Source: Eudorina sp. 2006-703-Eu-15 (taxonomy: Eukaryota; Chlorophyta; Chlorophyceae; Chlamydomonadales; Volvocaceae). Taken from it: a stretch of 64,000 bases of DNA. A model generated the notes under the pieces. It made no database searches. It had not been told where the DNA came from and saw only the letters and a program-made list of their open reading frames with translations. Within the stretch, counting starts at the first letter, position 1. Every line of letters starts with the position of its first letter. A program made the position numbers and the translations under genes. The stretch is from positions 496,001 to 560,000 of the forward strand of contig BDSI01000006.1 of the NCBI GenBank assembly GCA_003117195.1, in the 5' to 3' direction. Positions 38,101 to 49,200 of the stretch are shown here, piece by piece.

Positions 38101-40115
38101 CGGGCGTTGGCGGGGGAGGACGCGATACGGTAAGTCGTGACGCCAAAGAACCATGTCCCACATCATAAAGCCAGGGACAAGCAGGCGCCAGGCGCAGCGG
38201 TGCCGACCCATTGACGCCAACCCTCCACTTCTCCACCTCCACGCCACCCCTCCGACCACCCAGCCTCTCCACCCTACCAGCTTGCCGGCAGCCACCCTGT
38301 CGCACCATCGCCTCAACCCGGAGAGGCACCGATCCCGCAAGTCCGCAACCCGAAACAACTCCAAACCCTACAGCGCCAGCCACCCACCCAGCCCAGCCCG
38401 ACCACCTCCAGCCCAATCAGCCAGCCACCCACCCGGGTCTCCTCCACCCGGCCGCCATCCGTGTCGGGGCCAGGATTGCTGGCGGAGCCACCTGGCGGGT
38501 GAGGATGAGGGCGCAGGCGCACATTGCGTAGTCAGGGGTAAGGGATCAAGGGTGGCTGTCTCTGCTATCCGTCTACATACTCCACGCAACAGGGCAACCG
38601 CTGGGCACTACCACGCGTATTGCATAGCACACACTCCTGCCCTGCCACCCGCCGATCAATATACACACGCTATACTTCGCTTCTCGCGGCTCAGTTTCTT
38701 TTTACAAACACACACCCCTGCTCACCCGCACCGGCCTTTAAACCTCCTCCCACCCAAACGGCACCGGGCTTAACCGGCGCAGCGGCTCGCCACCGGCCCC
38801 GGCGCAGCAGCCCACCACCGGCCCCGGCCTACCCCGGCGCAGCAGCCCCCATTCGGTGCAAGGCCCCAGCAGCAGCACCAGCGTCTCCGCCAGGTTCAGC
38901 GCCAGGGACGTCGCCGCTCCGGGCGGCACCACCGAGTGGAGCGCCAGGACCAACATCATGGACTGCGGAGAGAAACGGCAATTCCGATAGCGGCACGAAA
39001 GACAGTGTGGGCGCCGTCAGCTAGGGCGTTTTGCTACCTGCTTCCGCGTGAACATGGAGCGGTGCGACCCCTGTATGGCCGGCGGCGCCTGCCGCTGGCT
39101 CAGGTTTGCAGCAGTTGTCGTTGCGGTCATATGCGCCCGCACATTCGATCCAGCCCCAATCAGCCGCACCCACACACGTACACAGTTTTCTTTTACACAC
39201 GCGCACATACTGTTGGGCATCGCCGTGCCCTTGCATCACATGCGCTCCCGCCCTGCCCGCCGATCAGCACACATGCACGTGCGCGTACCTCGAGGTGCGC
39301 CGAGGCCAGCAGCAGCCTCCGGCCGCCATGCTCCAGGTGGACCAACCGGGTCTGCGGAACGACGCAGGACGACGGAGGCGTGGGATGCATGCGTGGAATT
39401 GGACTTTACAAAATCGGAATTTGTGGAAGTCGAGTTACCCCCGAAGTATTTAGCCATCAAACGTGGCGCCAGAGTGTGGTCTGGCTGGGCCGCTGAGGGG
39501 GTGTGGCGGTGGTGTAGGTGTGCGTGGCCGCGCCGCGCCGCGGCAGCGGCTGCGGCTGCGGCGGCTCCGCCTTGTAAGGCGATGCGGCAACCAAGCGCGG
39601 CAACCAAGTGCCAGGTTGTGTGCAAGTGAGCAGCCCTTCCGCCACATCACGTCATTGGAAGGTCCCGCGCTGGCTTGCGCCTGGGTGGCAGGTCCCCTCC
39701 TCGTCTCGTGGTATGATGGGGCATAGTTGTCGGCGGGTTCGCATGTGCTCACAGTGACCCCTGTTTCCCCCCCCCCCCGCTTGATGTGCAGCAATTATAC
39801 CTTCTCTCCGCAAATGCTGTCCAGAGCGCCACGCACAGTGACGATGAGGGAGCTGAAGGATTTGACGAAGCCACCAGTGCTGCCAGCTGACGCGCTGGCC
39901 GGGTAGGAGTACACCAGCTGCACGAGCAACAAAAGCCAAGATGCCATATAAGTATGGCCTGTCAAACATTTAAATTTCACATATTCACATGTTTTTGCGC
40001 GCAGAGGCCCAGCTCTCACGCTGTGGTCTTCGTCATTATCCTCTTCCCGGAGACCTGCATCCGTGCTAACGATGAAAGCTGCGTGTAGGAGTGACTGGTG
40101 GCTTGCGGCAGGCAT
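32159..40115 (-). CDS. Longin-family protein of the HPS4/CCZ1 (CHiPS) type
   Basis: Twelve exons on the minus strand: 40020-40115, 39801-39917, 39289-39351, 38819-38962, 37821-37910, 37087-37217, 36139-36509, 35470-35559, 34749-35109, 33953-34546, 33208-33550 and 32159-32791. They total 1010 aa, and every junction keeps phase. The N-terminus (FIVSTDAGLREEDNDEDHSL then VYSYPASA) matches the start of the first longin domain of CCZ1 and HPS4, with its acidic loop followed by a xxYxYP strand. Residues around SCLMYRGLILASDLQPPHAK match the second-longin start (a CxLYKGLLVST-like strand). The C-terminal REVYLCHSAEVDEVRLAEVIWEA fits the third domain. Between them lie poly-Gly, poly-Ala and poly-Gln inserts. 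Family members pair with MON1 or HPS1 as exchange factors for Rab GTPases (Rab7 or Rab32/38) on late endosomes and vacuoles. I cannot decide between HPS4-like and CCZ1. The donor of exon 4 is less certain (38819 or 38833). Confidence 0.72.
36541..37052 (-). repeat. Intron repeats at both ends of one HPS4/CCZ1-like intron
   Basis: In gene orientation the intron 37086-36510 starts with a G-rich stretch and then TACAGGACAGTGGTAAACAG ATTGG (family A, 37013-37052). It ends with a family B copy (36541-36603: CATTGTGTCAATAAAGGCAG then CGAAACCGCG) shortly before the acceptor. Confidence 0.65.
37939..38060. repeat. Adjacent family A and family B copies in the large HPS4/CCZ1-like intron
   Basis: 37939-37987 holds GGATATATTGGCAGACATAT then TCAAACTGCGCTGCTGCCAG (family A), and 38026-38060 holds GTTAGCTGTCTTCATTGACA (family B). 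Both lie close to the acceptor of the intron 37911-38818. Confidence 0.65.
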
Positions 40116-40747
40116 GCTCAGCGCGCTGCCGCAAGCCACCGTGAACGGTAGGTGACAGTGACGGACAGTCCGAAGCGCAGCTGTTCTTCTATTTTGTTCC
40201 TGAAGTCCTCAAATCCATACAGACCAAGCTTTTTTCAATAATGTAAAGATCAATTGCAACAGTAATCCAGATGAATCGTTGCGAAACTGTGAAAGAGGGT
40301 GAAAGCGGCAGTTCAGATGGTCTCGGAGCCTATCATGCTGCAGCATGGCTACAAGGTAACAATTGAAAGTGCTAAGATCTATCTCAGTTTGAGCATTCCG
40401 CAATATGCCATCCCGTTGCGAAGACCAAAAACTGTGGGCATAATAAAAATAGGGCTGTACAGGTTTCAATCTAATTCACAGCATCGATTCCTGCTTGTGA
40501 AGAATTCCTGAATTTGAGTCCTGGCCGGGCCCTGCGGAACTGTGGGCAGCTCCATCGTCCGCTCCGGAACCCTTTGTAGGCCGCGACGCTTAATACATAG
40601 CAGCAATACACGTCACTGCATAATTGAGCACCTTCAGTGTATCGACGTAAAGATATAGCTGCCCGAGTGGACACCTGTTTGGGGCGAAGACATTATAACA
40701 AGGCACCTTTCTGTCGCTTTTTGCCACCTAAAGAGCAGCGGTCAGCC
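40116..40747. promoter_or_regulatory. Putative bidirectional promoter between the HPS4/CCZ1-like gene and UBE2H
   Basis: The start codons of two diverging genes are 632 bp apart with no gene between them. The centre (40200-40480) is AT-rich relative to the flanks. No specific box is claimed. Confidence 0.45.
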
Positions 40748-42701
40748 ATGGCGTCACCAAGCAAGCGCCGTGAGATGGATGTGATGAAGTTGTAAGCTTT
40801 CGGACCTGTGCGCTGCGCTTCGCAGCACAAGGGTTTGGCATTCAGCAAGGGGGGCGTTGTCGCTGTGCAGGATGATGTCGGACTGGAAGGTTGAGCTTGT
40901 TGAAGACAACATCAGCGAATTCCACGTGGACTTTTATGGGCCAAAAGATAGTGAGTCGTCAGCTTACGTCCGACGTTGCAGAGGATATGCTTGGCCTGCT
41001 TCTTCTTCCCATGCTGTGCTCACCGGCATCTTCTACCACTCCGCCATAGCTATGTTGGCGAACCGCCGGCGTCCCGAGCTCGAACCTCTGACAGACCCTC
41101 GGCTTGCGATGCAGGCCCCTACGAGGGAGGTGTCTGGAAGGTGCACGTCGAGCTGCCGGATGCTTACCCTTACAAGTCGCCATCCATAGGCTTTGTGAAC
41201 CGCTGCTACCATCCAAACATTGACGAAGCGTGAGTGGTCTGCGACGAGGTCGTTCCCTTAGGTAGCTTCCACCGACTAACCGTCTGCTTGTCGTGCCGGC
41301 CGCGGCGCGCAGGTCAGGGTCGGTGTGCCTGGACGTCATCAACCAGACATGGAGCCCTATGTTTGGTAAGGACCTTGTAACAATGTAGCGAAGTCGCGTT
41401 CTTGCGGCATCCCCTCCCCCCCCGCCCACATACAGCCTCTCACCGCGAGCCGTCCCCGCCTTCTTCGCCACCGACCCCGTGCGCAGACCTAGTCAACATC
41501 TTCGAGGTGTTTCTGCCGCAACTGCTGTTGTACCCGAACCCCACCGATCCGCTCAACAGCGAGGCGGCGGCCCTGCTGATGCGCGAGCCGCAAGTGTACG
41601 CCAACAAGGTCAAAGGTGAGGTGGCGGCCGTCCGCGGGCTCCAGGGTAGGGGACCCGCGAGCGCGGCGTTGGAACACGCGATTTTGCGAACTGGGTCGGC
41701 GCCGCATAAGCATCACGGTGCAGTCGCCTGGCGGCCTTATTGTTAGCCTGATTTTCACGACGATTAAGGCGGCTTGGGCCGCACCATGAGGACAGGGCGC
41801 AGGGGTTTCTCACGATTTGGTCTAGGGTCCAGCGATTCGGTTTCCGAAGAGGCGACGGCAGGGGGTTTCGCCCGTCACCTTGTAAGCGGCCTACTGAATG
41901 GACAGACGAGGAATGTGGCGGGGCAGCGAACAAGCGGAGCGCCGGACGGGGCGTGGTCGCCCTCCACTGCACCAGCTCTTCACAGTTCCCCAGCGGAACG
42001 CGGAGGTGTCGACAGCGTTACTCAGCTGGCGTTAGCGTTGCCAAGACCAGATTTCTATCGCGATCTATTTCTGGGGCAGCCTGCATGGTACCCAGCGCGG
42101 GGAGCTGTCCACCATTTATTTTAGCCTGCCATCAGATATGAGCCTTGTCCCAGGAGTTCCGGAAGCAGTGAAATGCAGGGATGTGTCGGTCCCCAACGCC
42201 GGGCCAGCTGGCTGGCTCGGCAAGGGCCATCCCGCACCGCCGGTGACCCATATGCGCGTGCGGGGTGCAGCAAATTACCACCTCGGCGCTTTCCAGCACG
42301 GTGTGCAGATGACTACCTAGGGGCCTTCATTGGCTACATCCGAATGAAGCCGCGTCGACAATGGCAGATTTCTTGAGGCGCGCGTTACATCCCCTTCGTC
42401 ATCGTCCGCTCCCTGCCGCCGGGCTGGGTTTGTCTGGGCGGTTTTCTGGGCCGTTTTGTTTTCATTCCCCGCGCCCTGCTCCATTCTCACGAATGGAGGC
42501 CGCGCCTCGCTCCGACCCTGCCTTGCAGACTACGTGCAGCGCTACGCGCGCCCGGAGCAGGTGCTAGGACACAACCCCGCCTCGGTGGCGAACAAGAGCA
42601 GCGACGACGAGGACGGCGACGGGGACCAGAAGATGGGCGATGGGGACGGGGAGGAGTCAGAGGGCGGCTTCCTCTCGTCCAGCGAGGATGAGGACAGCTG
42701 A
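40748..42701 (+). CDS. UBE2H: Ubiquitin-conjugating enzyme E2, UBE2H/UBC8 type
   Basis: Six exons: 40748-40791, 40871-40950, 41115-41229, 41313-41365, 41487-41615 and 42529-42701, giving 197 aa. The start [15 protein letters not shown] matches the family N-terminus (SSPS-KRR-DxxKL). Then follow [50 protein letters not shown], catalytic Cys85 in [17 protein letters not shown], and [20 protein letters not shown]. The C-terminal 35 residues are acidic ([18 protein letters not shown]), as in yeast UBC8 and human UBE2H, which act with the GID/CTLH ligase and can ubiquitinate histones in vitro. The last intron (41616-42528, 0.9 kb) is much longer than the others. No poly(A) signal was found close downstream. 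Confidence 0.96.
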
Positions 42702-45700
42702 GTCCCCTGCTGAGCTGTCCGGAAATGGGTCGCCTGAATTGGGGTGCGGAAGTGCGCAACCCACGCACCCACAGCCGGGGCGGAGGCGGTGTCGCTGTCC
42801 TGGGGGTCTAGTGCCTTCCGGGCTCGTGTATCAAATATGGCGGCGCCGGCTGCTGCAGTCGGCGTCGCCCCTCTTTGCCTCTTGACCACTTATGATCATC
42901 ACGGGAAAGCGGGAAGGGGCTGATAAAGAATTGTTGCACGGCGGTGCGACGCCGCATGGCGAACAAGACATGGGCGCGCTCGAGAGTTGTTTGTGTTGTT
43001 TTACTGTTGAGGTGCGGCGGGGCGTGTACTTTTATGTGGGGCTAAAGGGGAGACAAGGGGCAAGGCCTGGCTTGCCCAGCACCACGCGGTCCCAGCCAGG
43101 CACCAAAGCTGAGGGAGGGAGCGAGAGCACTGCGCGTGGTTGCCGGTTTTCGCCGCACCGGCCGCCGCCCCCTGTTGAACCGACGTTTCTCCTTTTCTGT
43201 ACTTGTAGTATGGCTATCCTTCCAAAGCTTTCGTTAAGATGTGTCATGATGCAAGGAGGACCCACATGATGGTGTTCCCGGAGGACTTCTGTGTGAGCAT
43301 GTGCATGCGCATTCATGACAGTTGTGGCCGGTGACGGCGCGGAATGTGAGCGGGTTGGGGGCACGAGGGACCCGCAGAGAGAGCAGCTCAGGCGCCAGCC
43401 AGCACGCTCGAGGCACTGCACTGCGGCTCGCGTATGCCTGTCAGGAAGGGCGTGGGAGGGCGGGCGGCTCACAGTGCAGGCGTCCAGGGGCCGCATGGTG
43501 CGTCGTTCGCCGCCATGTATACAGGTAGTAGTCCTGCCTGCGCTGCGCGCGGAATCATGGACTGCAGGGCCCCACTGCTGCTGCCGCTGCAGACAAGCGA
43601 TTCCCCGCCGGGGGGCGAGGCAAAGCCGGGGGCGCCGCTTGAACCCGGGACCCGGACATGCCGTACCCGTAGGGATAGACATGACGCACAACCCCCGACA
43701 GCGGCTCCCGAGCACGGATGTGTTGACATGTATTGAAGCTAATAGTAGGTAGGGCACGGCAGGCAGGCGGCAGGCAGGCCGTAGGCATGAGAGCGGCGGA
43801 CCGGGATGGCCTCTCCCGTGGTGCCCACCCTGCGTGGGCGATTGAGCAGGGGCGTTGTGTGTCACGCTGTGGGCTGTCGGGGGGCGCAGAGGACTGGGGC
43901 GCGATAACCACAGGGCCACAGAGGGGTGGTAGGTGCCAGGCACAGGACGTCGACCCAACCCAAGGGCACGTCACGTCACGACGCAGAGGAGTATCGGCTG
44001 CGCGTCTTGTAACACGATGGAGTGTTTGTTGACCGGCTGACCTGGCGTCGGCGACCATGACAGTCTACGGGAGCCAGATGCCTTTTTTGTAGTTTTGCTT
44101 TTTGTGGTGGTTTCCTTCCTGAGGCCACAGCGCCTCCCCGGGAGAGGGCTGCATTTCAGTGTCTGCCGCACCATACCGCTTGCCGTTTACATGTTGTGTT
44201 GGCCGGACAGCCGGAAGGAGGACAGCGCGGGTGACGGTGGGTAGTACGGTCCGGTGCTCAATGCGGACGCCTCCGCGACCGTCGTGACCCGTCCTGGGGC
44301 TGTCCCTCCCGCGCGCAGGAGCCGGGGACGATTGCTGCGCATGGCGGGGGAAGGCCCCAGGATTGCAGGTCATGCAAGGTCGCAAGCCGGGACGCTTGGT
44401 AGGATGGGGGGTTGGGGCCGCGGCTGTGACGTACTCGTGGGGTTGACTCCAGGCGGGTGCGAGCTGCCACCCAGGGGTGCGGCGTGTGCTTCCCGGACTG
44501 GCCTAGGGCAGGGAACCAGGGGTGTGCTCATGTGTGTGTGGACCGTCCTTCCGGTGTCCAATAACGGTCGTGCCGAGAGAGGCAATCAGGCAAAGCTCCT
44601 CTGCATGAGGACGAACGGTTGGCCCTGTGCATCAACTTAATTTTCCTTCCAAGTACATGCCTGCGTGGAGCTTTGTGAGGGCAAGGGTAGCCCGGAAGCC
44701 GGCGGCCGCCGCCGCTGGATTGTGTGTGTTTTATGGCGGTGTACGGGGGTAGTAGAGTGGTCCGGCTTCTGCTGCGTGGGAATGCTGAGTGGGGTGCGGA
44801 CTTGGCGCGACATGGGAGCAGTGTGCCGTACAGTACTGCGGCTCTGCACACACGGGGTGGGTCCGGATTGCGCTTGTTGGAGCCAGCCAACCCTGGGCCT
44901 GCCCGCGGCAACGCGCGCGGCGTCCTTCCAGCTGGGAGGAGGGCAGAGATCTGCGGGCGGGCAAACGCTTGCATCACCCGCCTTAACTGCCTTTTTGCCC
45001 TTGCATACCGTACTGATTGGGGCGTGTGCGTTTGGCGCTTACATGTGCATCACACCCCACGGCCCTTACACCCTCGACACCCTCACAACGCATCCCTGGG
45101 CGCCGTCGGCCCTCATCGGGGCGTCCTCTTCGGGTTTGTATGGTTCGTGTGGGCCCTGGCGTCCGTTTGAGGGCCGCGCGGCGTTGGCGGCGGCCGTTGG
45201 CAGGGACCGCGCTTGGGGTTATGGGGGACGGGAGGGTTCATGATGACCTCGCTTAGGGGCGAGCTGTACAACATTACAATTTTGTAACATTCCGAAATCG
45301 TCCGCGGCATCTCTTCGTGTGATGAGTTTCTGTGAGTGTTTCAGATTCATGCAGGTTGTAAAGCGTATACCGGTTGGGAACCGCGCAACTCTAGCGTCCG
45401 ATGGACAGGTTCCGTACCGCAAGCCTCACCCGCTATAGGGCCATCTCGCGCGTGTGGTTCACGACCCACACCACCACGTATGCGGTCCGTCACGGTCCGT
45501 CGGAGGCTCCGCTAGGCTCCTCCAAGATCTGTTCTGGGTCAACCCAGGTCAACCTTGGCGGCAGCAGTAGCACACCGCGCGCTCCGGCTGTCGAGGCGAC
45601 CGCTTCGCCGTGCTTCCCGCCCCTGCCCGCCGGCAGCTGACCCGACGAGGAGCCACACCGTATATGGGGCTTTGCGGGGCCGTGAGAACGAGCACCGCAC

Positions 45701-46235
45701 ATCAATGGTGCGCGCCAGCGTCGCAACAATGGTCGCCGATGGGCAGGAGGTTGCACGCTGTTGGCGACGCGGGCTTGAGACCGCCAGATCTAGGACCTCA
45801 TGCGGGTCAATCCGAGGCGCGTCGCATTACTACTATTCGGGCATCCGTGCACAGGTATAAGTTCAGGGTGACGCCTCTGGTAATGGCATTAACAGAGTGA
45901 AATGGGTGAGATGTAGGGAACGGGCAAGGCCAAGCTATCGGTTACGTCGTGCCCCGGCTCGTCCAGACCTCGGTCGTGTCAGCGATGTTCAACACAAGCG
46001 CGCACTCAGCGTTTTACGTGATTTAGTCATAGGAAAATATTTTGTGGAGGTATGCGCCATCATGCACTGATTAACCAGCGGCCGTAGACGGGTCGCGTCG
46101 CTAAGGCCAACGACACACACGGACATACACGGACAAATCGTGCAGCCATGATCAATTGACAAACAGCACAGTGCAGTCACATTAATAGTAATAGTCTAAA
46201 GGCGTGGAATTGAGCGTGCTGGCAGGTTCCTAGAG
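42702..46235. other. 3.5-kb interval with no recognisable gene
   Basis: A 308-codon minus-strand frame (43032-43958) and a 192-codon plus-strand frame (44665-45243) are Pro/Arg/Cys-rich and match nothing known. They are probably by-products of high GC. The interval should include the UBE2H 3'UTR and, near 46000-46235 where AT content rises, the promoter of the exostosin gene. Confidence 0.45.
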
Positions 46236-49200
46236 ATGGCCGCGACGCTCTCGAATGGCGCTGGGCGCGCTGCCCGAACGGTAAGTGTTACCGATTCACT
46301 AAATCATCAAGATAAAATTAAAATAAAATCTTGATTTTGGATTGCACAGGTGCTTGTATGTGTGGCAGTTTTCGCGGCATCGGTTGCGTCGTTGGCTTGC
46401 CCAAAGGGCTGCACGCAATACGGCACCTGCAATGAAGAGATCGGCAGGTAAAACATTTGTATATTATTGTATAAATACTAAGATTTTGCGATAATGATCA
46501 CAGCCACTGCGGAGGGACCCCTTGTGCGTCTTATCCAAGACATGGCACTGCTTTATCATCTGGTGCAGTTCACACCGATCGCAGCTCAAATCTCAACAAA
46601 TTACTCGCAGATGTGACTGTCCGCGGCACCGCACCGGCGACGCCTGTCAGGAGGAGCTGGACCTGCAGGCGCTGACGAAGCGCTGCTCGCAGTTGGGCTT
46701 CCCGGGGGTCCAGAGCTGCGTCAGCAACAGCAGCCGCTGCTACAATGGCTGCAGCCACCGAGGGCACTGTGTTGCTGGGTTCTGCCACTGCAAGCCAGGT
46801 GGGCAGGATGCCAACCCCTAAACCTCGCCGTACCTCGCCGTACCTTGCGTTCGTCACCCGGTACCGCCATTCGCACGACCGCTCCAACTTTGCCACGTCA
46901 GGTTGCTGAAAGATCCATCCCGTCATGGGACGGCATAGGGCATACCGGCATGTTATCCCAGATAGTCAGGAGTCATGAGTGGTCGGAGAGGGTTACAGCC
47001 GGCGGGGTTTGTTCGGACACGGCGTTGTTTCCCGTTCTCTACCTGGGCCCCGATCGGCGCCGCGGTCTGCACTTCTTGCTTGCAGTGCCTGCGCGCACCT
47101 GGCTTCCAGGTAACACGATCACAATGTAACGTTCATTTATTTAATTATTCCTCTAGGGCCAAACCAATGTTTCCAGTTTGCATTTTTCCCCTGGGTGCCG
47201 CGCAACGGTTAATGGGGCGCCCGCAGGTTTCTACGGCACCGACTGCTCGCTGTCGTCGGGTCCCGACGTCAAGCCGCAGCTGCTGGCCGGCCTGGGCTAC
47301 CGACCCCGATCCAGGGGGCCCCGGATCTACATGTACGAACTTCCACCCCGCTTGACCGTCTGGTGAGTGTGCGGGCCGCCGCCCCGCCCCGCCCCGCCCC
47401 GCCCCGCCCCGCCCCGCTTGCACGCACCAGGGACGTGCATGGAAGCACGAATGTGTTCATCCTTCAAAACACACATGGTTACACCTCGTTCGGTTACCAC
47501 TACTACCACACGGACACACTCCTCCTCCTCCGGTTCGGGCGGGCGTCCCGCTGGACACACTCCTCCGGGCTTAGCTATGGCCCTAGCTTGCATGCCACGC
47601 ACTCCTGCTCTGCCTGCCTACGCCTACGAACACACACATACATGCCTGATCGCTACTCCCGCCCTTCGCGCCGCCGCGCGCCGCCCCCTTCCCACCGCGC
47701 GCCTCCCCCCCCCACGCCCTCAGGCGCAATGAACTGCGCCTGGACCGACCCACCACCCGCTTCTTCATCGAGCGGCTCACCGCCAGCGGCGTCCGGGTGA
47801 GTGACGGCGACTCGGCCGACTGGTACTTCATCCCCGTGACGCTGCGGCGCTCCTCGGACGGAGCCGCGCTGGCGGAAGCGGTGTCGTACATCCGGGACAC
47901 CCTGCCCTGGTGGAACCGTACGTTGGGACACCGCCACTTCGTGATCGCCACAGGTGGGGGACACGGGGGGGCGGGGGCCGTGTGTATGTGTTAGTCTGCC
48001 GTGGTGTGTGAACATGTGCGTTTGGGCGAGTACGGCAGAGGGACGTTGCGAAGGAGACGTTGACGAGCAAGGCTGGGAGAGTGCGGGTGTGGGAGGAAGA
48101 AATAGAAGCAGGGGCCTGGGGAAAACGAGAGAGGCGCAACAGGAGTGAGGCTGATAACTCATTATTCCTGATGTGTGTGGGCGGGTAGAAACCGGGAATG
48201 GATGTTTCACTGCTCAACCACCAACCACCAACCACCAACCGCCAACCACCAACCCGGGGCCGCTTCATCACCATGGCCCCCCCGCCCGCCCGCCCAACCA
48301 ACCAACCAACCCACCAGGCGACATGGGCCGCATTGAGAGCGAGCGGGGCAGTCTGAGCGCCAACGTGACCTTCGTGACCCACTGGGGACTGTACGACAAC
48401 AGACCCTTCTCCGGCTGGCGCGCCTCCCACCGCAACGCCACCGACATCGTGCTGCCGGTCTTCCTGGGCGCCTCCAAGCTGTCGCGCATGGGCATCTTCG
48501 CCTCGCGCAACCACCCCAAGTTCGCCACGAAGGCGCGGCCCGAGCTGCGGCGACGCGACGGGCCCTCGTTCTTCTTCGCGGGGTGAGCGACTGCCCCTGA
48601 CTGCCTGACTGCCTGGCTGAGGGCTCGGTGGGATTGTGGCCCAAGTCTCAGTCCCGTATCAGTTCGCCCGCTGTCGTTGGGGCCCGACGACTTCATGACC
48701 ACCTCTGAAGGAGGCTGGCTGGCTCTGCTCTGATTGCGCTTTGCTTGTGCGGCTGACGTGGCTGGCGCAGGCGCATCTGCGGGGACCATTCCCGCCCCCG
48801 GCTGAACGGCTCCTGGCCGCACTGCGAGACCACCCGCAGTCAGGGCTACTCGGGGGGCACCCGGCAGCTGGTGAGGGGAGAAGGGAATGCGGGAGGGAAT
48901 GTGCTGTGGGGCGGCTGCACGGGCGGCTGGGCGGCGGGACGGGGCGGGGAGGCGGTTGACTCCATGAATGGACGTGGATGTGCAAGTTTTCAAGTCTACC
49001 GTAGTCGTTTCAAGGGCAGTCGTCTCAAGGGCAGGAAGTTGGAAGCATTGAGGCCCTCTGGGCAGGGTGGCTATCTTATTTTGCGGAGTATCTACGGCCG
49101 GAGATACTCCTTGCCCAATCGTGCTGAAAGTATCTGTCGGAGGGAGCTTTTGCCGGCATTTTATCTACTCAAAGGGGGCTTTTCCCCGTGCGAGAGGCCA

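Noticed and set aside
38513..38561. Possible extra exon of the HPS4/CCZ1-like gene (CACALILTRQ)
   Set aside because: No AG acceptor in the right frame before it, and a stop lies just upstream.
43032..43958. 308-codon minus-strand frame downstream of UBE2H
   Set aside because: Pro/Arg/Cys/His-rich with no domain pattern. Long frames are expected by chance at this GC content.
46508..46562. Possible extra EGF exon in the exostosin gene (HCGGTPCAS)
   Set aside because: Its phases do not fit between exons 2 and 3, while direct joining gives a perfect GTCNEEIGRCDCP module.
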